In this document: positions 1-11,433 of the stretch, piece by piece
Numbering within the stretch: the first letter of the stretch is position 1
Layout of the letters: the number at the start of each line of letters is the position of its first letter
NCBI RefSeq assembly: GCF_050947875.1
Contig: NC_134568.1
Coordinates: 196,822,353 to 196,886,352 of the forward strand
DNA length: 64,000 bases
Origin: Dermacentor variabilis
Lineage: Eukaryota; Arthropoda; Arachnida; Ixodida; Ixodidae
Direction of reading: 5' to 3'
The notes under the pieces: model-generated
Told to the model about the DNA's origin: nothing
The model's input: the letters and a program-made list of their open reading frames with translations, nothing else
Databases searched by the model: none
Program-made: the position numbers and the translations under genes

Positions 1-594
1 TAGTAACAATGCTCAACAGCACTGAAATGTAGTAAGAATTGAAAAGAATTCAAATGTTTTTTTTTCTTCTTTTTTTTTTTTTGTGTAGTCCTCATTCAAA
101 CAGGATATGTGCTCCACTGAACAGCTTCAGATACTATGATACAGCAAGGGGCACTCATTACTAGGAGTAATCTGCACAGAAGAACAAGCAAACATTCATG
201 ACACAATGTGTCAATTGTGAAATCACGCTTCTGCATGTACTTAATGTAGCACAAATAAGGAGTGCCACATATCCACGACTTTTTGGGTTAAGCTGTTCAC
301 CTGTTAACACTCAAATTTCGCATACCAGTGGCATTTCACGGTGAATCCATTATACCGTATTGGGTGCCTTGCTTGTCTGTTTTGTCCAGAAGAAATCAGA
401 AGTATGCATCACTGATGGCGATGCCAAGCAGGATATGTAGAATTTATGGAAACAGAACCATGGCACCATCTGTCACGGTAATAGTGAACCAAGGTCTGCA
501 CCACCATTCCATTCCCACAAATTCTATGCTTTTTGTTTCATTGCAAAACAGGCAAGTAAGGTACTCATACATGGTTACATATTAAAATTAAGAA
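1..594. other. non-coding stretch, nothing recognised
   Basis: AT-rich sequence with a T-rich run near 57-82. No exon, repeat family or RNA gene was recognised. Short open frames here have no recognisable protein features. Confidence 0.5.
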
Positions 595-1332
595 TAAGGG
601 TGTTCAAATAGTGAAAGCTACTAATCGAACCCAATACGAATACATTCAATAAAAATGACCTTTGAATATCCAATTGGATGCCAAATATTTTCTCATTTCT
701 AAACAAAGTGAAATATAGTCTGCATGGAGTCCTTTTGGTAAAAGAAAGGACTATTTACATTATTTGATATATGCACGTAATGCCCTTTACAAGTGAATAT
801 GCAGTCCTCAACTAAATGGCTTGTAAGTAATAAACTGCTTTCAGTTATTTGTTGTACCATGAAAAAAAGTAATGAAACAGAGAAACAGCATGTCACCAGA
901 TTCACATAAAGTGTTGAGCTCACTGAAGGAGATAAGTGTAATACTACAGCACTGTGCATTATTTCATAAAGGAATGCAGGCATGGTGAGACTGGCCACGT
1001 AATAAACTGCTTTGTCTAAGCCGAGACAACGCTCTCATAGGCTGTATAGGCAAGGTATCTTTATTGAATGACTGGAAATTACTTTCGCAGAAGTTAGCCG
1101 CTTCATGCATCTGCTGAAGAATTCTGCACAACATCAGTGACTGTTTATCAGGATAGCCATTTGAAACAGTCCTCACTTACATCGGTCTTTTTCTTGGTAT
1201 TGCTATATTATGTACTTGAACAAAAATCAATATCCAACAAACCTAATGGTGAATTCTGGAATCAAATACAAATCGAGTAGCAAAGAAGATTAAATTCATA
1301 TTTGCAATTTCGGTCATTCGCACACATCCCTA
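595..1332. repeat. dispersed repeat, copy 1 (possible TIR element)
   Basis: This block matches 45297-46783 along its whole length in the same orientation; the other copy is split by a CR1 LINE. Shared landmarks include the stretch at about 700-720 (matching about 45405-45425) and the stretch at 990-1050 (matching about 46395-46460). The ends read roughly TAAGGGTGTTC and, on the other strand, TAGGGATGTGTGCGAA, so they look like imperfect terminal inverted repeats. Such termini recall hAT-type elements, but no 8-bp target duplication is visible and no protein is encoded. The family assignment is therefore open. Confidence 0.55.
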
Positions 1333-1736
1333 TGCTGTACTTGGTACTACTTTTAATTCACAGTATGTATGTGCTTATTAATGTTTTATTTACTTTTTAC
1401 CTGCCACCACTGCCTGAAAGAACAGGAAAAACAAGTCTCCACACAGAGACGCCATGAGTGATAGGTGAGAAAAAGAGCTCCACATCTATGAGACAGCCTA
1501 ATGAGAGAGACAGCTGCAAGATATTTGGTCACTAAGAGTTCCAAACATAAAGTAAAATTGGAGTGAAAACTAACAGCTACCAAGCAACGTACTGTTAGGA
1601 TTCTTACATGCACAACTGAAAGCGCATCACCCCATGAATCAGAATCTTTGCATGCTGGTGCAGAAGGCAAACTGCTTGCACTAGATAAGTTTCAGCCAGA
1701 GCCATCATGCCCAGAGCTAGAGTTCACCTCGGTGGT
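1333..1736 (-). other. possible 3' UTR of the minus-strand gene
   Basis: No coding signal. Read on the minus strand, an AATAAA hexamer lies at 1390-1385, about 350 bp beyond the candidate terminal exon 1737-1871. It would serve as a poly(A) signal if that exon is real. Otherwise nothing is recognised. Confidence 0.2.
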
Positions 1737-1871
1737 TCACAGTTGAGACCAGTCTACCTGCACTGTGGATAGTCGCAATTCAGGGTCCAGGGAACTGAGC
1801 CCGACCGGAACCACTGAAGTGTTGCACCAGACACAAGGAGGGAAAATGCGAAGAAGCAATGAAACACCAAT
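1737..1871 (-). CDS. candidate terminal exon of the 5'-nucleotidase-like gene (weak)
   Basis: On the minus strand a pyrimidine-rich tract ends in CAG at 1874-1872. A frame stays open from 1871 to a TGA at 1739-1737 and encodes 44 residues, including SLDPELRLSTVQVDW. The acceptor is in phase 0, which fits the phase-0 end of the last secure exon (7005-7191). A possible poly(A) signal follows about 350 bp downstream. The residues match no conserved motif that I know for the family, so this rests on splice phase alone and could be chance. Confidence 0.2.
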   Translation of the reverse strand: MGVSLLLRIFPPCVWCNTSVVPVGLSSLDPELRLSTVQVDWSQL

Positions 1872-2935
1872 CTGAATAAAGAAACTTGGGCAGTGGCATG
1901 TTCCACAATTGCACATAGCTAACTGTTTCATTGATAGACAATGAAACATTACAGTCAAACCCTCAAATATGTAAAGTTCAATTAAATTAATACTTAATGA
2001 TCTATTTCATTAACACAGAATGCTTCCAGTAAAGATTATACTTTTTCCTCTACAGTTTGAATTTACAGAAACATCTGCACGTCCTGTGTGCACTTTATCA
2101 GACTCTGCAAGAAAGCACAGACATAGTGAGTAAAATGCATCACTGTTCCATTTACTATCCCAAGGCCATGATGGTGCCTCCACTGCCTCTTTTCTGCTTG
2201 TGCCTGTGAAGGTACTCAACACATGCAAAAAGAAGCAAACCTTGTACACTGACAAGCAACAACCAAATCTTGCAATGTCTGTTTGATCAATTGACATTGT
2301 CAACAAATGGTGATGAGTTTGTAGCCTACAAGACAAGGGGCACGTTTTTGCACACAGTTTGGGCACAGGAGCACTAACATGTCAACGTTTTCACACAGGC
2401 AGTTGTGTTCTTGCACATGCTCCCCAGTTACACCATTAAAAGGAAGTGTATGCGAATAGTGCTCCCCAGGACTGACTGATTAACCAGTGGCCTGAAACAC
2501 ACATGAGGCACGCCAACGTCAGACTACTTAGGCATTTTGGCATAGCACCATCAGCAACAACAAGACTGGTTTCAGTACAGCACAAGTAACTTCATTTCTA
2601 GGAATGAAACACATTATGTTAGAACCAAAATGTTATTTTTAACTATCAGTAACTGGTGCAATGGATGTATATCACAGCACACTTCATGTGGCCACACATC
2701 AATGCTTAAACAAACTCCCAACACAGAGAGAAGAAAGCAATAATTCATGTGGTCCTGTGTTATCATGGCTTGCTCCATCTTAGGTGATGGATGTCGACAT
2801 TAAAGACATCACACCATACCACATAGGCTTCATGCCCATACCATGACAGCACTGCTTTGGTTATACTTTTCTAGCTCTCATGGTGACACAAAATGAGTCA
2901 ATGTTTGAAGCATGTAATCTGGGGTTGATTTTCTA
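1872..2935. other. non-coding, presumably intronic
   Basis: No exon, repeat family or RNA gene was recognised. If the candidate terminal exon at 1737-1871 is correct, this is intron sequence of the host gene. Confidence 0.4.
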
Positions 2936-4972
2936 ATGTCATCATCATCATCATCATCATCATCAGCCTAGTTACGCCCACTGCAGGGCAAAGGCCTCTC
3001 CCATACTTCTCCAACTACCCCGGTCATGTACTAATTGTGGCCATGTTGTCCCTGCAAACGTCTTAATGTCATCCGCCCACCTAACTTTCTGCCGCCCCCT
3101 GCTACGCATCCCTTCCCTTGGAATCCAGTCCGTAACCCTCAGTGACCATCGGTTATCTTCCCTCCTCATTACATGTCCGGCCCATATGCCCATTTCTTTT
3201 TCCTGATTTCAACTAAGATGTCATTAACTCGCGTTTGTTCCCTCACCCAATCTGCTCTTTTCTTATCCCTTAACGTTACACCCATCATTCTTCTTTCCAT
3301 AGCTCGTTGCGTCGTCCTCAATTTCAGCAGAACCCTTTTCGTAAGCCTCCAGGTTTCTGCCCTATATGTGAGTACTGGTAACACACAGCTCTTATACACT
3401 TTCCTTTTGAGGGATAGTGGCAACCTGCTGTTCATGATTTGAGAATGCCTGCCAAATGCACCCCAGCCCATTCTTATTCTTCTGATTATTTCAGTCTCAT
3501 GATCCGGATCCGTGGTCACTACCTGCCCTAAGTAGATGTATTCCCTTACCACTTCCAGTGCCTCGCTACCTATCGTAAACTGCTGTTCTCTTCCGAGACT
3601 GTTAAACAATACTTTAGTTTTCTGCAGATTAATTTTCAGACCCACCCTTCTGCTTTGCCTCTCCAGGTCAGTGAGCATGCATTGCAATTGGTCTCCTGAG
3701 TTACTAAGCAAGGCAATATCATCAGTGAATCGCAAGTTGCTAAGGTATTCTCCATCAACTTTTATCCCCAATTCTTCCCACTCCAGGTCTCTGAATACCT
3801 CCTGTAAACATGCTGTGAATAGCATTGGAGAGATCGTATCTCCCTGACTGACGCCTTTCTTTATTGGGATTTTGTTGCTTTCTTTGTGGAGGACTACGGT
3901 GGCTGTGGAGCCGCTATAGATATCTTCCAGTATTTTTACATATGGCTCATCTACACCCTGATTCCGTAATGCCTCCATGACTGCTGAGGTTTCGACTGAA
4001 TCAAACGCTTTCTCGTAATCAATGAAAGCTATATATAAGGGTTGGTTATATTCTGCACATTTCTCTATCACTTGATTGATAGTGTGAATATGGTCTATTG
4101 TTGAGTAGCCTTTACGGAATCCTGCCTGGTCCTTTGGTTGACAGAAGTCTAAGGTGTTCCTGATTCTATTTGCGATTACCTTAGTAAATACTTTGTAGGC
4201 AACGGGCAGTATGCTGATCGGTCTATAATTTTTCAAGTCTTTGGCGTCCCCTTTCTTATGGATTAGGATTATGTTAGCGTTCTTCCAAGATTCCGGTACG
4301 CTCGAGGTTATGAGGCATGGCGTATACAGGGTGGCCAGTTTCTCTAGAACAATCTGACCACCATCCTTCAACAAATCTGCTGTTACCTGATCCTCCCCAG
4401 CTGCCTTCCCCCTTTGCATAGCTCCTAAGGCTTTCTTTACTTCTTCTGGCGTTACCTGTGGGATTTCGAATTCCTCTAGGCTATTCTCTCTTCCACTATC
4501 GTCGTGGGTGCCACTGGTACTGTATAAATCTCTATAGAACTCCTCAGCCACTTGAACTATCTCATCCATATTAGTAACGATATTGCCGGCTTTTTCTCTT
4601 AATGCACACATCTGATTCTTGCCTATTCCTAGTTTCTTCTTCACTGTTTTTAGGCTTCCTCCGTTCCTGAGAGCCTGTTCAATTCTATCCATATTATAGT
4701 TCCTGATGTCCGCAGTCTTACGCTTGTTGATTAGCTTAGAAAGTTCTGCCAGTTCTATTCTAGCTGTAGGGTTAGAGGCTTTCATACATTGGCGTTTCTT
4801 GATCAGATCTTTCGTCTCCTGCGATAGCTTACTGGTTTCCTGTCTAACGGCGTTACCACCGACTTCTATTGCGCACTCCTTAATGACGCCCATGAGATTG
4901 TCGTTCATTGCTTCAACACTAAGGTCCTCTTCCTGAGTTAAAGCCGAATACCTGTTCTGTAGCTTGATCCGG
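2936..4972 (-). mobile_element. RTE-type non-LTR retrotransposon, 5'-truncated copy 1
   Basis: A LINE on the minus strand with a reverse transcriptase and C-terminal region but no upstream endonuclease. Its 3' end runs into a (TGA)n microsatellite tail (plus-strand CATCAT run at about 2939-2966), the tail type typical of RTE elements. Homology to a second copy (7941-8613) shares the same tail. The 5' end is taken as about 4972, where the coding frame meets an A/G-rich stretch. No target duplication was identified. Confidence 0.85.
2972..4972 (-). pseudogene. RTE reverse transcriptase, frameshifted
   Basis: The main frame runs from 4972 to 3169 (first Met at 4908; 579 residues from there). 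It encodes a reverse transcriptase that would copy the element's RNA at the nicked target site. RT motifs in order include NYRPISILPV, FIDYEKAFDSV, KGVSQGDTISPMLF and FTDDIALLS, followed by the region leading to the WAGHVMRREDNRW block. FTDD replaces the usual FADD of the catalytic motif, a single-codon change from Ala to Thr. At 3185-3188 two extra bases, absent from the copy at 8035-8613, shift the frame. The last 70 or so residues (WAGHVMRREDNRWSLRVTDW onward) continue in another frame, 3193-2972. The N-terminal endonuclease domain of RTE proteins is missing through 5' truncation. The copy is not functional. Confidence 0.85.
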
Positions 4973-5004
4973 AAAAAAAATTGGGGGGAAAAAAAGGAAC
5001 ATAA

Positions 5005-5100
5005 GAGGTGATTTGAACTCGTGACCCTTGGATGTTGCCCGGAAAGATAGCTCAGTCGGTTGGTTTGTCAGGCCCCAGGTTACTTTCAAGCGCCATAGCT
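5005..5100. repeat. tRNA-like SINE fragment
   Basis: Plus-strand 5037-5100 begins GCCCGGAAAGATAGCTCAG and continues TCGGTTGG, closely resembling a tRNA-Lys acceptor, D-arm and A box. A degenerate T-arm-like CCAGGTTACTTTCAAGC follows. On the opposite strand, 5010-5032 also resembles a B box (GTTCAAATCAC). There is no cloverleaf with paired acceptor stems, so this is a tRNA-derived repeat fragment and not a functional tRNA. Confidence 0.45.
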
Positions 5101-5247
5101 CCTGCTCCGAGCCTCATACTTACGTGGAAAGGGACTGATGTCCGCGATAGTCGCTTTTTGCTGATTACGAGTGGTTGGAAGGCATACTTTCTTGGAAAAA
5201 TGGCCGCCCGAGGAAAAGAGCCAACTTGAGCGGCTTTAGAGACTAGG

Positions 5248-5786
5248 AAAACTGCCTTAAAATATTTAGACTTGAGGGAAAACTTCGTTAACAAACAATA
5301 ACACGGCAATCAGCACTCGAATACGACGAGAGAAATTATTGAGACGTGGAAAACTCCCTTGAAATAAATATGGTTTGCGAGACAAATGCTTGTAAGTATT
5401 GAACCTCTTAAAAGATGAGGGGGAATAAGCGCTCACCAAGAGGGCATCGTCCGCGCGAGACCACCACCAGGCACTTTACTGAGACAGGGAGGACTCTGCG
5501 GCCGGAACAAAGCCTCCCTTCTCCGCCGGCCAAGAGGGGAAAACGCGCTTTCCGATCGCTCAAGCTTGCGCGGACCTAGTATAACTCTAGCGTCTAGGAA
5601 AAGCTTAAACAGGTGCGAGTGCGGCACGCATAGCGTGGGAAGCTAGCCGCCAGAATAACTATCTCAGGGACTGCTGCTGACGAGGGCGAAGTACCTTCGT
5701 GTAATTATAATAACTCTAATAGGACTATTTTCGAAGAAAAAAAAAAGGAAACGGCCCAGAGGGCTATACTACAAGAGCTATGACTG

Positions 5787-5839
<53 letters not shown>

Positions 5840-6879
5840 TCTCATCTATGGGATCGCATGCACGCGCTGTTGCTTTGTCTCTGCGTGTAGTAGTTAAGAG
5901 AGCCAGTTTAAGGGCGGAGAAGAAGGAAGGAAAGGAAAGTCTATGAAGCAAAATTGCAGCGCCGTGGTTTTAAATCGCACCCGGGGTAGAGAAACGGAAG
6001 GCAATATAAGCGTGCGTGGCTATGATACGCACACGACAAACTGCCTTAAAATATTTAGACATGAGGGAAAGCTTCGTTAACAAACGATAGCACAGCAATC
6101 AGCACTCGAATATAATTATAACCCTAATAATAATTGTAAATATTCATCTCATCTATGGGATCTAATGCGCGCGCTTTCGCTTTGTCTCTGCTTGTAGTAG
6201 TTAAGAGAGCCAGTTTAAGGGCTGAGAAGAAGGAAGGAAAGGAAAGTCTCTGAAGCAAAATTGCAGCGCCGTGGTTTTAAAGCGCAACCGTGGCAGAAAA
6301 ACGGAAGGCGATATAAGCGTGCGTGGCCATGATACGCACACGACAAACTGCCTTAAAATATTTAGACTTGAGGGAAAACTTCGTTAACAAACTATAACAC
6401 GGCAATCAGCACTCGAATACGACGAGAGAAATTATTGAGATGTGGAAAACTCCCTTGAAATAAATATGGTTTGCGAGACAAATGCTTGTAAGTATTGAAC
6501 CTCTTAAAAGATGAGGGGGAATAAGCGCTCACCGAGAGGGCATCGTCCGCGCGAAACCACCACCAGGCACCTTACTGAGACGGGGAGGACTCTGCAGCCG
6601 AAACAAAGCCTCCCTTCTCCGCCGGCCAAGAGGGGAAAACGTGCTTTCCGATCGCTCAAGGTTGCGCGGACCTAGTATAACTCTAGCGTCTAGAAAAAGC
6701 TTAAACAGGTGCGAGGGCGGCACGCATAGCGTGGGAAGCTAGCCGCCAGAATAACTATCTCAGGGACTGCTGCTGACGAGGGCGAAATACCTTCGTGTAA
6801 TTATAATAACCCTAATAGGACTATTTTCAAAGAAAAAAAAAGGAAACAGCCCAGAGGGCTATACTACGAGAGCTATGAC
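5248..6879. repeat. complex tandem repeat A-B-deltaA-B-A
   Basis: Two units alternate. Unit A (about 536 bp) is at 5248-5784 and 6345-6879. An internally deleted A, keeping about 73 bp of its start and a little of its end, is at 6038-6130. Unit B (about 204 bp, starting TATTCATCTCATCTATGGGA) is at 5833-6037 and 6141-6344. A (TA)n tract separates the first A from the first B. The copies differ by scattered substitutions, so the array is not brand new. No protein is encoded: the short minus-strand frames at 5433-5627 and 6529-6723 are the same non-coding stretch read twice. Confidence 0.8.
5793..5835. repeat. (TA)n microsatellite
   Basis: About 21 uninterrupted TA dinucleotides between unit A and unit B of the surrounding array. 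Confidence 0.95.
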
Positions 6880-7004
6880 CATATTTAAAGATTGCACTAC
6901 TCATTTTCTGCATGCTAGCCAACATGACTGTAGTGGACATCTAAAATTTGGATGCAGGCAGTTTGGCTGCATTAGCATAAAAACTGACAGAATAAGGAGC
7001 TTAC

Positions 7005-7191
7005 TTCTTCAGTCAAGATGACTATGCGATTCTCAACTTTTGGCTCCATTTTGCATGTCTCGTGCTCAACGTCTTCAAGCGAAGTCTGCCGCTGGCGAAA
7101 CAACCCCCTTCTTGCTGATGCATCAAGGCTGAGGCCTCGCTTCAACGGCGGCTTCGTGGTGACGTCTTCACAAGTTCGCACCAGACTGTGC
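7005..7191 (-). CDS. 5'-nucleotidase-like gene, exon G (C-terminal tail)
   Basis: 187 nt, bounded by a TTTCTCTGAAG acceptor and a GTAAGC donor at 7004-6999. The first base completes the Arg codon started by exon F, giving LSRR|HSLVRTCEDV. The 62 codons encode a basic, Ser-rich tail including KRGLSLDASARRGLFRQRQ and KVENRIVIL, and end in phase 0 after Glu-Glu. The segment lies outside the catalytic folds; a linker or regulatory tail is likely but its function is unknown. The exact phase match with exon F, 10.6 kb away, is the main evidence. An in-frame TGA lies just upstream of the exon, as expected in an intron. Confidence 0.75.
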
Positions 7192-7426
7192 CTTCAGAGA
7201 AATTATTGAGAAAAGAACATTGAGTGCCCACTTCCATTTTCATTTTTCTGGTACTGCGCTTGCACTGTTTTGATTTAACAGTGCCTGAGGTGCATTGGCA
7301 ATGTGTGCTGATCCACCCAATTACTCCAATACATATAACCTGTTTCAGCTGAAGTAGAAACTTTTTTTGGCAACAGCATAGAAGGAATCAAAATGCACTT
7401 TCAAGTTAACAGTATTGGGGCACATA

Positions 7427-7560
7427 ATTCTTTCTTTCTTTCTTTCTTTCTTTATTGTTTCCTCAGACACAGTCTAAGAGGGGGCCGAGGCTAAAGGCGA
7501 CAGAGCACCTGACACAGGCCCCAGCCCCCTTGCACAATATACACAGCCAAAATACATCAA
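7427..7560 (-). repeat. 3' end of an interspersed element with (GAAA)n tail
   Basis: Plus-strand (TTTC)n at 7427-7454 precedes a GC-richer stretch. Read on the minus strand this gives a GC-rich block, then GAGGAAACAATAAAGAAAG and a GAAA tail. That layout (3' UTR, AATAAA, simple-repeat tail) is typical of a LINE or SINE 3' end. I do not know the family, and the 5' limit is not visible. Confidence 0.4.
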
Positions 7561-7940
7561 CAAAGTTCAGTCAGACAGACATCATAGGTTCAGACAGTGG
7601 GCAATATTAAAAAGGGGGACTAGTCACTGCTTGAATATAAAGTCAGCAAATAATTGGTACAAAATATTTACATACGCAACATAATGTCTGCAACATAAAT
7701 ACAGAACACAGCAATTCAGTTACCAGTCAGCACGTTCAACAACGTCATTCACAACCATGACACATCACAAAAACCAAGACACAGAAACCAAGGACAATTT
7801 CACAGCCGTGTATCAAAATTGCAGTAGCTGAGAGGAGCATGACAAGGGAGAACAAGGCGCACTTTTTGAGGTAATTTACAGTAATGAAAACATAATGTCG
7901 CTATTCACAAGAAACTTCCTACAGTATTTCTTAAATGTAT
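7561..7940. other. non-coding, nothing recognised
   Basis: A-rich intron sequence between the (GAAA)n-tailed repeat and the second RTE copy. It may be more of the same repeat, but I cannot show it. Confidence 0.35.
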
Positions 7941-8613
7941 GTCATCATCATCATCATCATCAGCCTGGTTACGCACACTGCAGGGCAAAGGCCTCTCCCA
8001 CACTTCAACAACCCCGGTCATGTACTAATTGTGCTCATGCCATGCCTGCAAACTTCTTAATCTCATCCGCCCACCTAACTTTCTGCCGCCCCCTGCTACG
8101 CTTCCCTTCCCTTGGGATCCAGTCCGTAACCCTTAATGACCATCGGTTATCTTCCCTCCTCATTACATGTCCTGCCCATGCCCATTTCTTTTTCTTGATT
8201 TCAACTAAGATGTCATTAACTCGCGTTTGTTCCCTCACCCAATCTGCTCTTTTCTTATCCCTTAACGTTACACCTATCATTCTTCTTTCCATAGCTCGTT
8301 GCGTCGTCCTCAATTTGAGTAGAACCCTTTTTGTAAGCCTCCAGGTTTCTGCCCCGTAGGTGAGTACTGGTAAGACACAGCCATTATATACTTTTCTATT
8401 GAGGGATAATGGCAACCTGCTGTTCATGATCTGAGAATGCCTGCCAAACGCACCCCAGCCCATTCTTATTCTTCTGATTATTTCCGTCTCATGATCCGGG
8501 TCCGCCGTCACTACCTGCCCTAAGTAGATGTATTCCCTTACAACTTCCAGTGCCTCGCTGCCTATTGTAAATTGCTGTTCTCTTCCGAGACTGTTAAGCA
8601 TTACTTTAGTTTT
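7941..8613 (-). mobile_element. RTE-type LINE, 5'-truncated copy 2
   Basis: Closely similar to 2936-3620 including the (TGA)n tail (plus-strand CAT run at 7943-7960). Homology stops at about 8613, after a shared TTTAGTTTT. Only the C-terminal reverse transcriptase region remains (from NSLGREQQFTIGSEALEVV to RSRGRQKVRWADEIKKF). Its frame is intact across the site where copy 1 has a 2-nt insertion, but it stops early at 8035 after FAGMA, where copy 1 continues. The apparent N-terminal extension up to 8787 is unrelated flanking sequence. It is a dead-on-arrival fragment. Confidence 0.85.
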
Positions 8614-9357
8614 ATGTACACCTTTATTAAAGTCTACTTGCATATCTTTTCTGTTTAGAGCATTGGTTATGTGGTCAATGATGCAATTCAAATATATCCT
8701 CATTTTGTTATAAAGAATCAATAAATTCAATTGAGAGCTTTTCAATGGGCTGCGAAACAATGACTGGAATTTTCCTACAATCAACACAATGCACTGTCGG
8801 AATGAAAGACTGCATTTTCATTTTTATGTCACGTCTTCCAATTTCTGGCACATTCGAGGGACCCCAAAAAATAACACTTCAATATGAAATACTGTTGAAA
8901 TTGGCCTCCAGAGCTTGACAAATTCCCAAGACAGACAATACAAAATATGCAAAGTGTGAGCCTTGGTTGACAAGTACAAAAAAGTTCTAAATTACAACAG
9001 CGACGACTCTGCAGATATGGATGAGTTGTCCGAGTTGCAATCTGGCAGCTATACTGCTTTAATGATGCCTCAGACTTTCACACATGCTCTGGAGTGCATG
9101 TCATTCTGACTCTTGTGTTAAAGTAATATTGAGCACAGTTGGACTTTTCCCCACAGTGGTTCACTTTTATTCGTGTGTCAACAGCGTACAACTTAGGAAA
9201 AATGCTTCCCGTCGTCTGGAGTTTTCACCCCTATGAGAGCACCCAGTCAATTTCAGCCTAACACTCTGTAGAAGCTTGGGTAACAGATTGATCTCTTACT
9301 GCTTTAACACAGTCTGCAAAATTATCTTAATTCTTTCAATCCAGGGGTTTTACATAC
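8614..9357. other. non-coding intron sequence
   Basis: No exon, repeat family or RNA gene was recognised. Confidence 0.4.
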
Positions 9358-9562
9358 CAGAACTAAGATCTGATTATGAGGCACACCATAGTGGGGGGGG
9401 CGCCAGATTAATTTTCACCACCTGGGATTCTTTAAGGTGCACCCAATGTACAGGTGTTTTCTGCATTCCGTCCTCATCGGAATGTGGCCGCTGCAGACAG
9501 GATTGAACCTGTGACCTTGAGCTCAGCAGTGCAACGCCATAGCCACTTGGCTACCACACTGG
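9358..9562 (-). mobile_element. Ruka-type tRNA-derived SINE, diverged copy
   Basis: Same layout as the copies at 18072 and 21723: a body containing TCTGATTATGAGGCACACC, then CACCTGGGATTCTTTAAGG, then an inverted tRNA-like head with a B-box-like GGATTGAACCTGTGACC and an A-box-like CATAGCCACTTGGCTACC (both inverted on the plus strand). It has more substitutions than the other two copies, so it is likely older. Confidence 0.75.
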
Positions 9563-10357
9563 ACGACCATATTCTTTACTAGCATACTGAACAGAGCATA
9601 TGGAGTCTACAGCACTTATTTAAGATGCTTTCAAGGAGATGACTGAACTTGTTCGGTCATGTATAAGGAAGATAGTGGATGCTCCCTGTCCTGACAGTTA
9701 CCATGTTAAAAGCCTACAAGAATGCAAAAAAGGAAAGCTTGCTGCAAGGAGTCAAAACAAACACTTGCTGCACGATAAGAGAATACATGTTCTTCACATT
9801 TACCAAGTGACTACTATCCAATATAGCACGGGAATCCTATGATTTCCAACTTTCCATCGATCCCTGCAAACTATATGCTAACTTTTTAATGTGCTCCACA
9901 TTAGAGAAGTTGAAAACCACGGACAAGACATATTTTGTATATTTTATATCTTTTTACTCCTAGTACTTCTGAGTAATATTGCTGACATTCTTTCTGTTTA
10001 TGCACTTCATGGGTGCTTCTTTAAATTTCACACAAAGTTCTCGAAGACATTGCATGAAATTACTTCTGCTTTGCTACCATCCAATAATTCAATGAGTAAA
10101 CAACTTTCTGTTATTCAAGTTATTCAATTTTATTGAAATACGGCATTCTTGAAGTAAAACAATAAAACAAAACAACACCGACCATTTTTACATCTTCAGA
10201 GGTAAGGAAAGATTTAAGCTGGTCAATATTCAAAATGAATATTTAGTATTAATCCCAAAGCTGGCATCAATTTCATTATATTCGTCCTCAATATGCAATG
10301 CTGTTCCAAATATTTGTCTCATATAGTGCACAAGGAAGGCCTTTAAGAAAATTTATA
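9563..10357. other. non-coding intron sequence
   Basis: AT-rich; no exon, repeat family or RNA gene was recognised. Confidence 0.4.
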
Positions 10358-10729
10358 CAGTAAAACCTCGTTAAACCATATCCACTTAAACACTAGTTTC
10401 GTTTTAAAAGTAGTAAAATCAAATCCCCGACTCAGCAGCCATTGAACATAACGTGTTTTGTATCTGCATAAACCGTACCAGCTTATTGCGTACGTATCGG
10501 TTAATACGTAGTGTTTCCACTTTTCATTGTGCAAACACGGTGGTACATCGTCTCCATCGGCCGGCCCGGCAGAACAATAAGCCTCAGAGAACAGAACAGC
10601 CTCCAAGCGCCCTGTGCGTTTTTGCATGAAGGCACATCGACATCATTTCGGTGCCGTGCCAGAGGGTGTTGTGGCGTCGTGCAAGCAAGGACTCGTGTTA
10701 TTGCCGAAGTTCGGATAAAAAAAAAAAGA

Positions 10730-11300
10730 TGCTGGGTGCTCGGCATAGAAGAAAAATTAGAAACCGTTCGTGCTATCGAACGTGACACGAAGTCTGCGCT
10801 GGCACGTAACATGGATCTACTGTTGACTACTGTGTGAGGCATTTGGAATGCGAAGAAGCTGCTCGGCAGCGCTGCTGTGACCGCGAAGAGATGTCGGCTA
10901 CGAGGTTCGACTTTTCGTCGCCGCTGCCTCTGTTGTTGCCGAAGTGTCGCCTAGCGACAGTGATGAGGACGACATGGGAAGCGACAGCACGGGTGATTCA
11001 GGCCCGACAGTTGCAGAAGCTGCGCGTTACGTCAGCCTCATGAATGCAATCGCCGCAATGAGAACAGCACCCCGCAATGAAAAAGGCGCCCCGCAACTTC
11101 TGCAATGCTATCGCGCCCGTGCACAGAGAATATGCAACGCAAACAAGGAATCTGCTATGTAAGTGTTTGTCGAGAAGAGGGGGCTGGCTGAAAAGCTGGC
11201 TGCAAGCTTTGAGTTTGAGGCTACTGTCGTTGCTGCAAGGCCACTGCTGCACGAAACAAAAAAAAGACTTTTGTTGCACGAAATGGAATAAATACTGTAT
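10730..11300 (+). pseudogene. Tigger/CENP-B-like transposase remnant
   Basis: A helix-turn-helix segment (EEKLETVRAIERDTKSALAR, then a stop, then GIWNAKKLLGS) covers about 10747-10905. It would bind the transposon ends. It passes straight into an acidic C-terminal region in another frame (SPSDSDEDDMGSDSTGDSG at about 10947), followed by a Leu/Ala-rich part ending near FVEKRGLAEKLAASF at about 11170-11210. The catalytic DDE domain, normally about 200 residues between these parts, is absent. Stops and frame changes make it non-coding now. Confidence 0.65.
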
Positions 11301-11433
11301 GTTTTTGCCCTTTCATCGCACTCTCTCTGAGTTCCGTTTTTGACAGGTAAGTGGGCAATCTCATGCTATTTTGGTTAAGCAGTAGTACCGTTTAGTACAT
11401 AGTTTTTCCGAGCTCCGACCAACTACGGCTTAA

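Noticed and set aside
5037..5100. Intact tRNA-Lys gene
   Set aside because: The A-box side is convincing, but the anticodon arm and acceptor pairing cannot be formed, so only a tRNA-like repeat is supported.
7018..7209. Plus-strand frame opposite exon G
   Set aside because: It is the complement of an exon that fits the host gene in phase and has splice borders. The plus-strand frame has no recognisable features.
8614..8787. N-terminal extension of the RTE copy 2 reading frame
   Set aside because: Homology to copy 1 stops at 8613; the rest is chance open frame in flanking DNA.
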